From Bathymodiolus brooksi (lineage: Eukaryota > Mollusca > Bivalvia > Mytilida > Modiolidae), in assembly GCA_963680875.1 (NCBI GenBank), contig OY804585.1, positions 44,561,414 to 44,625,413 of the forward strand: DNA of 64,000 nt, read 5' to 3'. How positions within the stretch are numbered: position 1 is the first letter of the stretch; the number at the start of each line of letters is the position of its first letter. This document shows, in pieces, positions 35,140 through 47,024 of the stretch. Below the pieces are notes generated by a model. The model ran no database searches and was not told the DNA's origin. It saw only the letters and a program-made list of their open reading frames with translations. The position numbers and the translations under genes were made by a program.

Positions 35140-35605
35140 TAAAATAAACATCATTAAAATAATTTTTGAGTAACATTACTAGGCAACATTCAAACATTAC
35201 TAGTACGTTGTTGAGTAACATTAAATTAACATTAAATCAATAATGTTACTGCAACGTTACTGGTGTACGTTGAAAAAAGTACATCTTATGTTACTAGCTA
35301 ATGTAAAATTTAAAATGTTACTGTAATGTCATAGAGTAACGTTATTGTAATGTTATAGAGTAACGTTACTGTAATGTTATAGAGTAACGTTACTGTTATG
35401 TTATAGTGTAATGTTATAGAGTAAAGTTACTGTAATGTCATAGAGTAACGTTACTGTAATGTTATAGAGTAACGTTATTTTAAACGTTATAACAACGTTG
35501 ATCGGAGTCCACAAATGACGTCAACATAACGTTAATTTATAACGTAAGTACAACATAAAGTTAACGTTATTCCAACGTTATATAAACGTTACTTTGTTTG
35601 CTGGG
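35140..35605 (-). repeat. Right subterminal array and terminus of the 23.4-kb element
   Basis: Many AACGTTA, TAATGTTA and GTAACATT motifs occur, including a short tandem block (about 35320-35475) with AATGTTATAGAGTAACGTTA units. The last 100 bp carry perfect AACGTT motifs up to GTTTGCTGGG. The motif content mirrors the left end. Confidence 0.8.
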
Positions 35606-35607
35606 TA
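35606..35607. other. Target site duplication TA (right copy)
   Basis: It matches TA at 12182-12183 on the left side of the large element. Confidence 0.8.
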
Positions 35608-36367
35608 TGAATCATAAATTCGAAATTACCAAAATGCAAATGAAGCATAATATGGAAATGAATGAAATGAAATGCAAACTAAACTGTTTAGAGGCTAAGG
35701 AAAAACATACTAAGTGTAACATGCAAACTACTTTTCCAAGAGCTCAAACTATAGGGCATCTAGAGCAAGTCCAACCAAGTATCGTACATACACATGCACA
35801 TGGCCAACATAACTCACATAAGTATGAAATGGGAACAAACAACAGGAACCAAGATCCTATACATAAGGGCTATAATAGACCTGATATATATACAGAGCCT
35901 CCACCAATTCAGTACAATAAAAGATATCAAGACAACGATATACAACAATTCAACTGGCATCAACCAATACAAAGAAGCGAATATCAGCAAATAAAGAAGC
36001 AATCTAGCCACCAGTGCATTACCAAATTCCAATTGGCGACATATCTCCAAAAATTAATACACCCTGGCCAAGCAATCAACATAGAATGAGTCAACATGAC
36101 AAGATACAACAAAACAGTAGTCTACAACAACATAGACAAAGTGGAGAATACCGTACTCTGAACCTACAATGGAGAAAAAGTCAAAATAGAGATAAGACTC
36201 CGTTAGTAAATAGAGAAAACATGGGTGAAGGAGGTAACCAACTAATACCTGAAAATGTACACACAAACCCAACAAATGGAAGTCAGTCGCCTTTTTTAGG
36301 GGCTGGCCGAGCAACAACAGCTATTTGGCACAGGACAAAAAATCACGACCCGTCAACACAACTATAG
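35608..36367 (+). pseudogene. LINE ORF1 C-terminal part (after the insertion)
   Basis: Coding resumes with MNHKFEITKMQMKHN, a heptad-rich stretch continuing the coiled coil that was cut at 12183. It then becomes rich in H, Q and N. That frame ends at 36087-36089, but a frame open at 36014-36367 carries similar Q/N-rich sequence and overlaps the ORF2 start. A frameshift near 36010 is therefore likely. Together with 10884-12183 this makes one protein of roughly 580-670 residues before the insertion. Confidence 0.65.
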
Positions 36368-39300
36368 GGTCAATCAACATCCAAAGCGCTAAAGGCAACT
36401 CGGTCTATCTCAAACAAATACTTGATGACTGTGATATTCTCTGCATACAGGAACACTGGCTACTATCTCTAGAGAAAAAGATACTGAATAATGCCAATGA
36501 AAAATACAACGTCACATCAAAATCAGTAGACGATGATAACATTCGATTAGACTATAGATCTTGGCGTGGAAATGGGGGAATTGCAATATTTTGGAAAAAA
36601 AGTATAGATCACGCAATGACAGTAATGCCTGATGGGAACAATCGCATACAGGTCGTCACCATGAATAGCTCACATAAAAACTGTTGTATTGTTAACGTAT
36701 ATATGCCATCAGAAGCGAAAGAGGGTGATTATGAATATAAAGATAATCTCGACCAGCTACAAGAGATAATACAAAAATATGATAACTCGTACCAAATTAT
36801 AGTTTGTGGGGACATGAATGCATCGCTACATAGGGATGATAGAAGAAGAGACAACCTGTTCAGAAATTGCATACATGAAAATGGGTTAAAACTAGCAAAC
36901 AACCATCCAGAGCGGCCAACCTTTTTCCATCACAATGGGAAGTACAAATCTCAAATTGACTATTTTTTATTCAAATCAACAGAACATTTGAACGCCAGCG
37001 TGAAAATCAAGGAAATGGATGCTTTAAATACCTCTGATCATACACTCGTACTAGCAACTGTAGGAGTTGACGTTAAGAAAGCTGCCAAGATACTCACAAA
37101 ACCGAGATGGGAAAAATGTGACCATAATATATATAAAGATTGTATTCAAAATGAAATAAATAATTTAGAAAAGGAACATCAGCCAGTAAACTTTAAAATG
37201 AAACAGCTAGATCAAATGTTACATAAAGCAGGAGCAAAGGCAATTCCAAAATATAGGGAAATAAAATCACTAAAAACATGTGGTAAAGGAATATGGAATA
37301 GTAAAATTAGTCAAAAATCAAAAGAAGCAAAAAGAGCAAATTGGCAATGGAAAAATAGTAGGAAAACAAATTCAAATTCAGACTCAGAAAAGAAGGAGAT
37401 GGTCAGAAGGAAAAGAGAATCACGACAGCTACAAAGGCAAGCTCATGCATCAAAAAAGGATAATATGATCTCCGATATAATGCAGGCCTCTGAAAACGAC
37501 TCAAAAACTTTTCACAAGCTGATTCGAATGCAAAGGTCCAATTCAAATATAAACACCGATATACTGATTCTAGATGGCACCAAATATACAGAAGATGAAT
37601 TAATGGATGGATGGAAGATCCACTTCGAAAAGCTTGCAACACCCAGTATGAATGACTCCTTCGATGTTGAACGGCAAAATCTATGCAAACTTCAAAACTA
37701 CATTATATCAACTTCCACCAATACAAAAATACCAATAACACCAACCACCTGTAAAGAAGTTATGAATGCAGTAGGAAAGCTTAACACTGGTAAATCAGCA
37801 GACGAAAATGGAATACAAGCTGAACACTTCCGAAATGCAAAGGAAGAATTGGCTCCGCTCCTTTGTGAAATTATAAATCAGATTTTTCAAGATTTGGACT
37901 TTTCAGATAGCATGAAAAGTGGAATACTAACTCCCATCCTGAAAAAGGGAAAGGATAAAAATATACCTGGAAATTATAGAGGAATTGTAGTAACTAATAC
38001 ATTCTCCAAAATATTAGAATCAATAATAAAAGATAGACTTGAAGAACAACTGAAGAAAACCCAAAATCCACTACAGAGAGGCTTCACCGAAAAAGCATCC
38101 AGCAAATTCACAGCATTCATAACAGCAGAAACAATAGCTCTTTATAGGAAACTTAATATGGAGCTGGAAGTACTTACTCTGGATGCCGAAAAAGCTTTTG
38201 ATACAGTCAACCACGACATCATGTTTAACAAACTTTATCAGGATGGTGTGGAAGGAGATATGTGGTCTCTAATGAACAACATGTATAAAGGAATGACATT
38301 CAAAGTTAAATGGGACAATCATCTAACGGATAATATTAACATAGCACAAGGAATTCGGCAAGGTGCGAAACTGTCGACCCTCTTATACAAAAGATATAGT
38401 AACACTATTCTCAATAGCCTGACTATAAGCACACTAGGGGCAAAATTTGGAGACATAGGTGTTGCCTCCCCAGCATGTGCGGATGATATTGTTCTGCTTG
38501 GACCAAGTACTGAAATGCAAGCCATGATTGATGTTGTACAGTACAACACAAGACGAGATCTTGTAAAACTAAATCCTGGAAAAACTGAAGTCATCCGTAT
38601 GGCGAAGAAAAATAACAACGTAAGCTCGGAGTACACCTTGGAAGGACAAGAAATAAAAAGAGTCCAAAAATTGAAACATCTAGGAATAACGTATCAAGAA
38701 AATAACAAAATCAATCTTGATGAAAGGCTAAAGATGGGCAGACAAACAATATACGCATTATTAGGATCAGGTCTCCATGCCCGGTCAGGAATGTCGCCAG
38801 TTGTACTAATGAAAATATGGAACACATATGTAGTGCCAAGATTCCTGTATGGCCTTGAAGTACAAAACCCCACAAAAACAGATATTAAAAAGCTTGAACA
38901 ACTCCAGCGAAAAGTCTGTAGGCAATTCCAGTGCTTACCTGAAAGAACCTCATCTATAGCTGTCTATGCATTGACGGGAGCAGAACCAATAGAAGTAACA
39001 CTGGATAAATATTGTATAAACTTATTTTTTGGAATTGCCAGGCTAGACTCAACAATTGAGAAACAAATGCTACTGTGGGAGTCCGCAAATGCCAATGCAA
39101 ATGATACATTGTTTATCAACAAAATAGCTGGAATTCTAGAAAAGTATGGAATGCATACGCCAATGGAACTTCTTATAAACCCGCCAAGTAAACATATGGG
39201 GAAAACAATGATAAAGAAGGCCATAAATGAATACTGGTACACAAAGTACAATGAGGAAAAGTCAACGAAAACAACTATCAGACACCTTGAAATTCAAAAG

Positions 39301-39693
39301 GAACCTATAGGAACACCACATAATATATGGAACTGTGTAAAAAACCAAAAATTAGATATACAAAAAGCAGAAGTAAAAGTGAAACTGGTTACTGATACAT
39401 ATATGCTCCAGTACCATCAAGATAAGTTTAGTCATAAGGAAAATGCTGGATTTTGTAAAATCTGCAAAGATGGAGTTGAAGATATAGAACATTTTATACT
39501 AAAATGCAAACCGCTAGATGAAGTACGACAGAACAAGTTAGAACAATTCAAAAGGACAGTGGAAGATATAAAGGGGGGTGGTGCAGAACTACTTGAAGAG
39601 AAAAATCAACTTTTACAGGCTATATTAGATTGTACATCTAAAAATGTATATACTATTATTACAAACAACCACAATGACTTGAAGGCCATATAA
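36325..39693 (+). CDS. LINE ORF2: APE endonuclease and reverse transcriptase
   Basis: An uninterrupted frame of about 1122 codons ends at TAA 39691-39693. The given start is TTG, the frame is open further upstream, and no good ATG start is visible. The endonuclease shows GSINIQSAKGN, CIQEHW, CGDMNASLHRDD (about residue 163) and TSDHTLVLA (237). The reverse transcriptase shows PILKKGKDKNIPGNYRGIVV (about 545), LTLDAEKAFDTVNHDI (619, motif A), GIRQGAKLSTLLY, and ACADDIVLL (717, motif C with C in place of the usual Y or F). The C-terminus has a CCHC finger, CKICKDGVEDIEHFILKC (about 1044). All domains are present, but the upstream ORF1 is cut by the large transposon. Confidence 0.85.
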   Translation: MAQDKKSRPVNTTIGSINIQSAKGNSVYLKQILDDCDILCIQEHWLLSLEKKILNNANEKYNVTSKSVDDDNIRLDYRSWRGNGGIAIFWKKSIDHAMTVMPDGNNRIQVVTMNSSHKNCCIVNVYMPSEAKEGDYEYKDNLDQLQEIIQKYDNSYQIIVCGDMNASLHRDDRRRDNLFRNCIHENGLKLANNHPERPTFFHHNGKYKSQIDYFLFKSTEHLNASVKIKEMDALNTSDHTLVLATVGVDVKKAAKILTKPRWEKCDHNIYKDCIQNEINNLEKEHQPVNFKMKQLDQMLHKAGAKAIPKYREIKSLKTCGKGIWNSKISQKSKEAKRANWQWKNSRKTNSNSDSEKKEMVRRKRESRQLQRQAHASKKDNMISDIMQASENDSKTFHKLIRMQRSNSNINTDILILDGTKYTEDELMDGWKIHFEKLATPSMNDSFDVERQNLCKLQNYIISTSTNTKIPITPTTCKEVMNAVGKLNTGKSADENGIQAEHFRNAKEELAPLLCEIINQIFQDLDFSDSMKSGILTPILKKGKDKNIPGNYRGIVVTNTFSKILESIIKDRLEEQLKKTQNPLQRGFTEKASSKFTAFITAETIALYRKLNMELEVLTLDAEKAFDTVNHDIMFNKLYQDGVEGDMWSLMNNMYKGMTFKVKWDNHLTDNINIAQGIRQGAKLSTLLYKRYSNTILNSLTISTLGAKFGDIGVASPACADDIVLLGPSTEMQAMIDVVQYNTRRDLVKLNPGKTEVIRMAKKNNNVSSEYTLEGQEIKRVQKLKHLGITYQENNKINLDERLKMGRQTIYALLGSGLHARSGMSPVVLMKIWNTYVVPRFLYGLEVQNPTKTDIKKLEQLQRKVCRQFQCLPERTSSIAVYALTGAEPIEVTLDKYCINLFFGIARLDSTIEKQMLLWESANANANDTLFINKIAGILEKYGMHTPMELLINPPSKHMGKTMIKKAINEYWYTKYNEEKSTKTTIRHLEIQKEPIGTPHNIWNCVKNQKLDIQKAEVKVKLVTDTYMLQYHQDKFSHKENAGFCKICKDGVEDIEHFILKCKPLDEVRQNKLEQFKRTVEDIKGGGAELLEEKNQLLQAILDCTSKNVYTIITNNHNDLKAI

Positions 39694-41222
39694 CGTGCCT
39701 CACAAAATTTGTGCTTTGAACTACATAGACTTAGAACCAAACTATATTGCGAATTAAGATAGAGACAAACTTGGACGTCGTTTTTCACTACAGGATCCAT
39801 CTTTTATATTTTAACTCCTGAAGTGCATATAGACATATGTACATTTGCTACACAGAAACTTTTAACTAGACGCTTTTATAAGGTCAGAAAATGAACTTTT
39901 GTGATATACTGAACTATTTTACGTCTTTTTAAAATCATTGTGCTTTTATCCAATGGAAATTGGAGTGCTCCAGCTTATGGAGGAAATTACCTGAAAACGA
40001 AAACGAAAACGTTGGTCTGTTTTTATTTTCGGTATTTATATGAATCATGAAATAAGGAAAAAACAAGAAACGTTCCGAACAAATATAAAAAAAATGGCGG
40101 CAATTGGAAATTGGCAAGCTGCAATAGAAAATATTTGGAAAGTACACTGCAACTCAATTTCAGATCACTCCAAAGACTTGAGAAATGAAACAGACAAAGT
40201 TCAGTTTGTAAACAAGATGAAATATATTCGGTAGGATACAGTCTCTTTACGAGAAATATTTCTGAGACTGAGAAGCTATCGCCAGTATCGGACCACAGCT
40301 AGCAGCAATAATGTAGCTCCTGTGACAAACTTGTGTCTCGGCAGAGCTACAACGCGGTCCCATTCGTCACAATGGAGCAAAATAAAAGTTGCAGTTGAAA
40401 CATAAAAACTCACTATTTAAGCTTCAAACATTTCATTATAACTATTACTGATGATCCCATTCCTTGTTAAATCGGTTTGGCTGAGAAATATATGCTTTTC
40501 AAAGGTAGCAACAACCTTGTTCAAATTTATCGATCGTTTTCCATAATCGGAAACTACGGAAGGCAGAGCTTTTCTAAATATGGTATTTCTTACTACACGC
40601 TGATGGCGCCTCAAATCGCCAAATACAGTACACTCAAGGACATATTGTGATAGATGTCGGATTTGACATGTCAGACAACAGGTCGGATGGAGACAGGTGC
40701 AATAAAAAGGGTCATAAAACTAAAGAGTTGAGCCAACAGGTGTAGTTAACAAGATTAAAGGTTTAATTGTCTTTAATTGCTACCTGTGACAGGTTATGAC
40801 CTGATTAGGTTAATTTTGAATAAAATTCTTTTTCATGTAGCGTGGTTTGGATAAAATATTTATTAGAATCAAATTATTCTTGTTTGTGGAAGCATGTAGA
40901 AAATAATTTATTTCTGTCGAATTTTATGAAAATCAGTAGTCCTTCACTAAATATATTTTACAATTTGATCTATTTTAGTGGTTTTTTCCAACTCTAAGCT
41001 CATCTCTTGAATATTCATTTTTTACGTGGAATCTATCTATTTTTAGACCTTATTTAGCGGTCTTTTCTCACTGAATCTACACTACTCCATTGTGGCAAAA
41101 TTTGCTGACATTTAGAAGTACGATCGTTTTTTTGTTGTTTTATATGTGTGTTGTTTGCGTTTTCAATATTTTCAACCTTCAGCTGAATTGTGTTTTTTCG
41201 TGCACATAATTTTACAAGTGTG
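39694..41222. other. LINE 3' region and unassigned sequence
   Basis: No gene recognised. It starts with the probable 3' untranslated region of the LINE; its end is not clear. A GAAAACGAAAACGAAAAC stretch lies near 39996. A stretch at 40999-41052 (CATCTCTTGAAT, GGAATCTATCTATTTTTAGA) recurs directly at about 42170-42222. The stretch 41085-41140 recurs inverted at about 42487-42540. The 895-bp unit at 41223 therefore sits inside an older repeat pair. Confidence 0.5.
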
Positions 41223-42117
41223 CAGTCTGCGAATTTAGCCACAAGTCCGACGCCAATGGCTGGTGAAATTTATTAGGGACTTGTGAAATTTGACATATGA
41301 GAAGTCCTACTGGCTTGTGACAATTTTTTTCAGCTGTGACTACTTTTCTTGCATAACTCTGATCTTGTTTTCCGTGATCTGTCGAGACCGTTGCGATTGG
41401 ACAAAAAGCGTGTTGCATTGCCTAGCAACAAAAGTCTAGCACGATATATAGTTCGGGTTTTTTACGACAGTCTTGTCAGTCGAAATATTTCTTTTTTGCT
41501 TCCGCTACGCTGATTGGTCAATTTAATGGAATATTATGTATTGGAATTTTTGATTGGTTGAAACTGTAAAAGGAGATAAATAATATAATAAAAGTGTCAA
41601 GTCATGGTAAACAACAAGTATGGCTAAGTAAATCTCAGCCATGAGCTTTCTATGCTATATCGAGGGCTCTATCCCCAGCAAAAAATTGAAAAGACCGGCA
41701 TCGGCGGACGAAAGACAGGTGGCAAAAAAAAGTATGATAAAGAATCCAGGGAAAGAAAATTTCTTCCTCAATGGACTAAAGATCGTTCTTGGCTGGCCTA
41801 CAAGGAATACAAGCAATTGATGTTCTGCAACTGGTGCAGAAATCATGAAGTCGACAGCATGTTTGTCAAAGGATTAAATAAGTTCAAACTTGATGCTGTC
41901 AAACAGCACGAAAGTAGTAAGCCACACCAGTGTTATCAATCTAGGTACAACCAAACATCTCAAACCCAACTGAACTTATTTATTTCAGTCGTTGATCTAA
42001 ACCTTGGAAAAAATTGTCTTGATATGGGGGACTTGTAAATTCCAGGAGGGACTTGTAAAAATTCCATTGGCACAAGTCCCCCTGGCTGGTAAGTTAAAAA
42101 GTTTATTGTGAAGACTG
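41223..42117. mobile_element. 895-bp hAT-derived unit, copy 1
   Basis: It starts CAGTCTGCGAATTTAGCC and ends GTGAAGACTG, so the ends share the inverted CAGTCT. Subterminal CACAAGTCC / GGACTTGT and CCAATGG / CCATTGG motifs occur on both sides in inverted orientation. It is nearly identical over its full length to 56115-57012. It carries one zinc-finger exon-like frame and no catalytic domain, so it is non-autonomous. The flanks (caagtgtg, agtgtgtg) resemble each other but are not an exact 8-bp duplication. Confidence 0.75.
41641..42038 (+). pseudogene. TTF-type zinc-finger fragment of a hAT transposase, copy 1
   Basis: ATG at 41641 starts [21 protein letters not shown] run of eight A, where copy 2 has nine, shifts the frame. 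The following frame reads [35 protein letters not shown] and [15 protein letters not shown], and ends at TAA 42036-42038. The C-x2-C ... H spacing with the KFLPQW lead is the N-terminal DNA-binding finger of ZNF862/KIAA1586-like hAT transposases (family knowledge). A TATA-like AATAATATAATAAAAG lies about 60 bp upstream. Confidence 0.7.
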
Positions 42118-44082
42118 AGTGTGTGAAATATGATTTAAAATTTCGATGTGTATTTGTTCCGTTCGCATCCCATCTCTTGAATGTTCATTATTTACCTGGA
42201 ATCTATCTATTTTTAGATTTAATCTTGCGGTGTTATTATATCGGTTGGGTAAATCAATAAGTTTCAGCCGATTTAAGTTTAAAAATTGCAAACCTTCACA
42301 TCAAACAACATTAAAAAGTTTTGTATTTTTAAGATAAAATCTGCTGAAATTTAGTTGCGAACCGAAAAAATGTACATATAAATTTAAGTCACATTTTACA
42401 CTCTTCAGTCTCTTGTAAAATTATGTGAACGAAAATACACGATTCAGCTGTAGGTTTAAATGTTTGACGCAAATGACACACCTGTAAAACAAAAAAACGA
42501 TCATACTTCTGAAAGTCATCAAATTTTGCCACAATGGAAGTAACAACAAAATACGGATCACTAACTGACTAAGGAAGCTGTCTAGAGTGACAAAAATAAT
42601 ACAAAATATGGAAAAAAATCGAAGTCTGTGAAACAGACAAATCCGGGAATCAACAACCAAAATTGAAACAAGTTTTCCCAGAAAGATCCCGACACAGATC
42701 GCTCAAGTACTTTGCAGAAAAGCTTCAGCAACCAGATTTCCAGGCAAAGATCACTGGCATCAAACAGCAGTAACAACATTTACAGAAAACGGCCCTTTTC
42801 AGGACTACACAAGAAAAACAGCCCTACACAAATATTTCAAAAAGTAACAAAAGTTGTTGTCAATTCTCAAATTAATGTTAGCTTTTTCCCAGCCCCCATC
42901 TGACTGTCTCTTTCTCTTTTAAATTTGAAATACTATTTGACATACCAAAAAAAAATTTGTTTGAATAAATCATTTTGTCTGACTATGGTTCTTTATTTTG
43001 CAATTATATGTGTACATGAATGTGTAAAAAAAAAACATATTTATTAAACTTCTATAGGACTAGTTTTGAAGTGATAAATTAAGTGGATTATATGATTTTT
43101 AACCATATTAGTTTTTCTGTGTAATCAATTTTGATAAATCATTCTTTACTATTTAAAGTAAATACACATTCATTGCTTTAATTTTTAATAATCATCTTTA
43201 TTCATTCATTCTTCATTATTAGAAAAAATACAAATTATTTTACACATTTAGTAGCTTTACCTGTAAAAAAACATCTGTAACTTGTTTTAAAACAGCTTGA
43301 TTAATTTGAAATTAATAATTCTTTTAATGTAAATGATCAAAGTAAGGTGATAAAAATGTAAAAATTCAAGTAGTATATTGATGTTAGAATTGTCTTTTAT
43401 CAGTATTTATAAATATTGAATTACATTTTTTTTTCAGTAAAAAGAAAACAAAAGAGAATAACTAATTTTATTTTCTTCATCTTTTTTCACAAACATGGCC
43501 ATGAATACTTGAAAAAACCCATAATTATTTGTTTTATTTGTCTAAAATTATTGAATTAAAATTGTAAAGTGTGATTAAATAAATACAAGAACAGGTACAT
43601 GTAAGTCATAGCTTTATCACCTTCAGGTACAAATTTACGACCCCCAATTTAGCCACTATCAGATATTCACACAACAGGTGTGCAATCAACAAACACCTGT
43701 AGACTCCAAGTCAGACATGACAGGCAGTCCGTCTCTGAAGGTGATCCACCACAATATGTCCTTGAGTGTGCTGTATGGTATCGACATCCAAATAGTGAGG
43801 CCGGAAATGACGAAATTCAAAATGTTCAGAGACATGGATTTTTATTTTGTGGGAATTACATTCTAAAATACTGGTAGATGATAAAAACTTGCTATAATAA
43901 TGGACAAAATGAAAGGTTATGTCTTATTATTGATAAATGCAGGCGTCAGAAACTCTGTAAGCGAGCGCAAAAAATCTCGGCGGCTGCTCCATTACATGTA
44001 ATGGCATCCCGTTATAACCCTTGCGAGTAAGTGAGCATTTAGGGTTTTATTATTAGAACTAGACCACAGCCACAGGGTCTAA
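42118..44082. other. AT-rich region without recognisable gene
   Basis: Small open frames (for example 42712-42903 and 43678-43877) show no domain I recognise. 42900-43600 is very AT-rich. It contains the second members of the repeat pairs described for 39694-41222. Confidence 0.5.
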
Positions 44083-44178
44083 TCTCGTTGAGATTAGGAT
44101 TCCGAAGAAATTTTCTGTCTGTTCTTCATCCTATAAGAACAGACAGAAAATTTCTTCGGAATCCTAATCTCAACGAGA
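44083..44178. repeat. Perfect 44-bp-arm hairpin
   Basis: 44083-44126 and 44135-44178 are perfect reverse complements around an 8-base loop (CATCCTAT). The outer end reads TCTCGTTGAGATT. The right arm runs straight into the left inverted repeat of the next unit. Confidence 0.95.
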
Positions 44179-44353
44179 TTCCTCTGTCGTCCGACGGCAT
44201 TATATATTTTGCTAGAGCCGTGGGATGTCAGAGAGCTATGCATACGGAAAACAGCAGATTTGCTTCTCCATCTCTGGGTCAGCACATTTCCACGTTTCGT
44301 GGCTATCGGATTTTATTTTCTATCAGAAACCCTTATATAAATCGAAGCAAGTC

Positions 44354-44570
44354 ATTTCGTACCATAACCATTTCGTACCATTGCCATTTCGTACCATAAT
44401 TTACCATTTCGTACCGCAAAATTGCTACTTCGTACCATAACCAGAAACCATTTCGTACCATATGTATTTTGCACCATAACCATTTCATACCATATGTAAT
44501 ATTGCTCAGTAGCCAATTTGGAAATAGAATTACACTATGACCATTTCGTACCATATGTGATATGGAAGTA
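44354..44570 (+). repeat. CATTTCGTACCA array, left
   Basis: About ten loosely spaced copies of TTTCGTACCATA-type motifs. The inverted counterpart is at 46805-47015. Confidence 0.8.
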
Positions 44571-44599
44571 GATACACTATGACCAATTCATACCCGGTG

Positions 44600-46500
44600 A
44601 TACTAAACAGAGTCTACTACTGAAATAACGCAAAATAAACTAAAAAGTAAAAGTATTGCATTACTTTGTAGATGATATTAAAGGATTTAAATGATATTTA
44701 CAAGTTAATTTTATTGATGTTTTAGTTATCACAGAATGAAAATATACAAGAAAGATCGGCGCGATTTACTTCCGGTTTACCAAAATAGAGACAAGTAACT
44801 TTTATACTCAATACTTTTAAGAACTCAATAAAAAAATGTTTGTTGTTATGAATAAAGGTTTATATTACACAATACAGTGATTTTCAGCTTATTTTCTTGG
44901 TCTAACCGTGGAATTGCAACGTAGACACTCGTTACCCGTCATTTTTGCATATGAATTATATTCATAAAAAAATCACTTTTAAGATTTTTCATGTTAATCA
45001 AAAAAATTCAAGTAATTTGATTGGATAAACCAGCAGGAAATATTTGTAAAAACAAATAAAGTGCATGGCTTTCTCTTTAGAAAATTAGAGCTTGGGTAAC
45101 TTTTGTTTGAATTTCTCTTTAAACGATATGAGTTTGGACTTCCTTTCATTTCATTTCCTAAACACTACCTTTGATCTAATAAAGGACGAAGTCCTTCTAA
45201 CGGTAAGCTGTCCGATTTTTCCTTCTATATTGATAGCCAAAAATCTGCTCACCGGAAGTTTAAAAAATAGATCAATTGATAATTTAGAAATGCAAAAGAA
45301 ATCTATTTCAATGAAAAATTCCCAATTCTTTGATTATTTACTCTATGCAAAATCGAAATAAACTTTTAATAAAATTCTAATAAAAAAATCTCTTTCTACG
45401 AAACTCCCGATGGAAGAGCGGCGTAGGTAAAATGAATGCCATAACAGATCGGCTACACAATTCATTCAAAATAAAAGATAATAGCCTCACCGGACGCAAT
45501 TACGAACGAAATAAAAAGTATGTCCCCTAATTGTTCCTTCAAAACATGAATTAAAAAAATGCTTTTTTATAAATAGATACCCCGCTAAATTACTCGTGTT
45601 TTGGGAGAAAATTATTCATGCGTAGTTGTTGAATGTTGCAGACGACGGGTTTTCATATTTGTAAACAGAAAACGATCGACAATTGCACTTGGAATCTATC
45701 GCTAAAATTCATTGAGGTACGCATATTTTGTTATCTTATGCCTGTAATTGGAAAGAATATGATCTTCTGGTTCTATGCATATGTAGAACACATTGAAATT
45801 AAAACAAAAACAGTCAATATAATACATTTTCCTTACCTTGATCTATCCCAAAATCCGTGATGTACCTTATTCATTGAAGAGTCCAAGGAATTCCGAATAC
45901 AAACTGGCACACATTTATGGTATGAATAAAGGAAAGGTTTTTATGTCATGTGTATTATATACAAATAGATATGTGAACGTAAATGAATGAATGCCGTTTC
46001 AATTTTAACAGTTGTCATTAAATAATTTACACTAAAGGTTATTATGATGTCGTTCGAAATTGTGTCCGGATCTAGGTCACAGAGTGACTAGAACGGGGTC
46101 ATGAAAATCTGTTCTAAGTTAAAACCCGTAACAATGTATTGAATAATATATGGGCTATGATTCAAAAGGAATATTGGTGTTTAATCTGAAATATGAACAT
46201 GCAATTAGCTTCATCAATTTGGTCAAATTTATTTATCAAATGCCACGGTCAGTATCATCGAAATTGTTCGTAATTGTGTCCGGTGAGGCTAACGTGTACG
46301 GATCATCGTATTATTGAAATTTTAGGACTTCGTCCTTCAAACAGGTTGCCTGTCTCATATTAGCAATAAAAGCAAATGGATAATGATTAGTTCTTTTATT
46401 TTTTAATTACCATCTTTGATTAACTGTTAAGCAAATAATAAATTAAATGCAGACAACGCTTTATTACTTCAAAGGTTCTACAAGTTGTAACGAAATAATT
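44600..46500. other. Interior of the 3.8-kb unit
   Basis: No gene recognised. Two imperfect inverted pairs are visible: AAGGACGAAGTCCTT (about 45183) with AGGACTTCGTCCTT (about 46325), and the GCCTCACCGGAC pair (about 45487 and 46290). Another, older insertion may be nested here. Confidence 0.45.
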
Positions 46501-46625
46501 ATCTTTATTAAATAAAATGATAAATAATGTTGAAATCACTGAACATTTAATAAAATTAATAATATGTATATACAAATACAAATACATTATCAGCACAAAC
46601 TCATCAACAATAAATGGTTAAGGCT
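46500..46625 (-). repeat. LINE 3' tail fragment
   Basis: AATACAAATACATTATCAGC followed by ACAAACTCATCAAC resembles 49355-49400; on the minus strand this is the end of a LINE with GTTTGTGCTAATAA and (TTTGTA) repeats. No coding part remains. Confidence 0.5.
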
Positions 46626-46804
46626 CAGAATATATGATAATACACAATAACATAATATACATGTATATTTTTTTTTGTTCGTTTTTTTCCCCGTCTTAAA
46701 TACATACTTTTTACGGTACCAACATGCAGCATGTACTTGGGTATAACATTTATTTGAATATGATGTAAAATAAGGATAAATGTACTATCTTCATAAGATT
46801 CTGC

Positions 46805-47015
46805 ATATGGTACAAAATGGTCATCTATTGTATCGAACTGCATGTGGTACGATATGGTCATATAATGTATCGATCTGCATATGGTACGAAATGGTCATAA
46901 TGTGTCGATCTGCATATGGTACGAAATGGTAATAATATATCGATCTGCATATGGTACGAAAATAATTTTCACTATGGTACGAAATGGCAGGTGCGAAATG
47001 GTTATGGTACGAAAT
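46805..47015 (-). repeat. CATTTCGTACCA array, right (inverted)
   Basis: Repeated GGTACGAAATGGTCATAAT-type units separated by TCGATCTGCATAT. Confidence 0.8.
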
Positions 47016-47024
47016 GACTAATTC

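Larger units (their letters stand above)
12184..35605. mobile_element. 23.4-kb CACTA/CMC-like DNA transposon with subterminal ACGTT arrays, transposase and DUF4806 gene
   Basis: The termini CCCAGCAAAC (12184-12193) and GTTTGCTGGG (35596-35605) are perfect inverted repeats of 10 bp, flanked by TA. The host sequence is a LINE ORF1 whose frame is restored exactly when the 23,422-bp insert and one TA are removed, which fixes the boundaries. Inside are dense ACGTT repeats next to each end, a tnp2-like transposase pseudogene, and an intact spliced DUF4806-type gene in the same orientation. Long subterminal repeats, short target duplication and a tnp2-like transposase fit the CMC (CACTA-Mirage-Chapaev) group (inference). 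A LINE, a MITE, a foldback and tandem repeats inserted or expanded inside explain much of the size. Confidence 0.85.

Noticed and set aside
10442..39693. A single very large LINE with a long intron
   Set aside because: The interruption has terminal inverted repeats, a duplicated TA and its own genes, and lacks GT-AG borders.
40417..40614. 65-codon minus-strand frame
   Set aside because: No recognisable motif and no supporting splice sites.
42712..42903. 63-codon plus-strand frame rich in S, N, K and R
   Set aside because: Low-complexity composition in AT-rich repeat-bearing DNA; no start context or homology visible.
43678..43877. Two overlapping 62-65-codon frames
   Set aside because: They look slightly protein-like but show no recognisable domain, no splice-site support and no neighbouring exon in phase.
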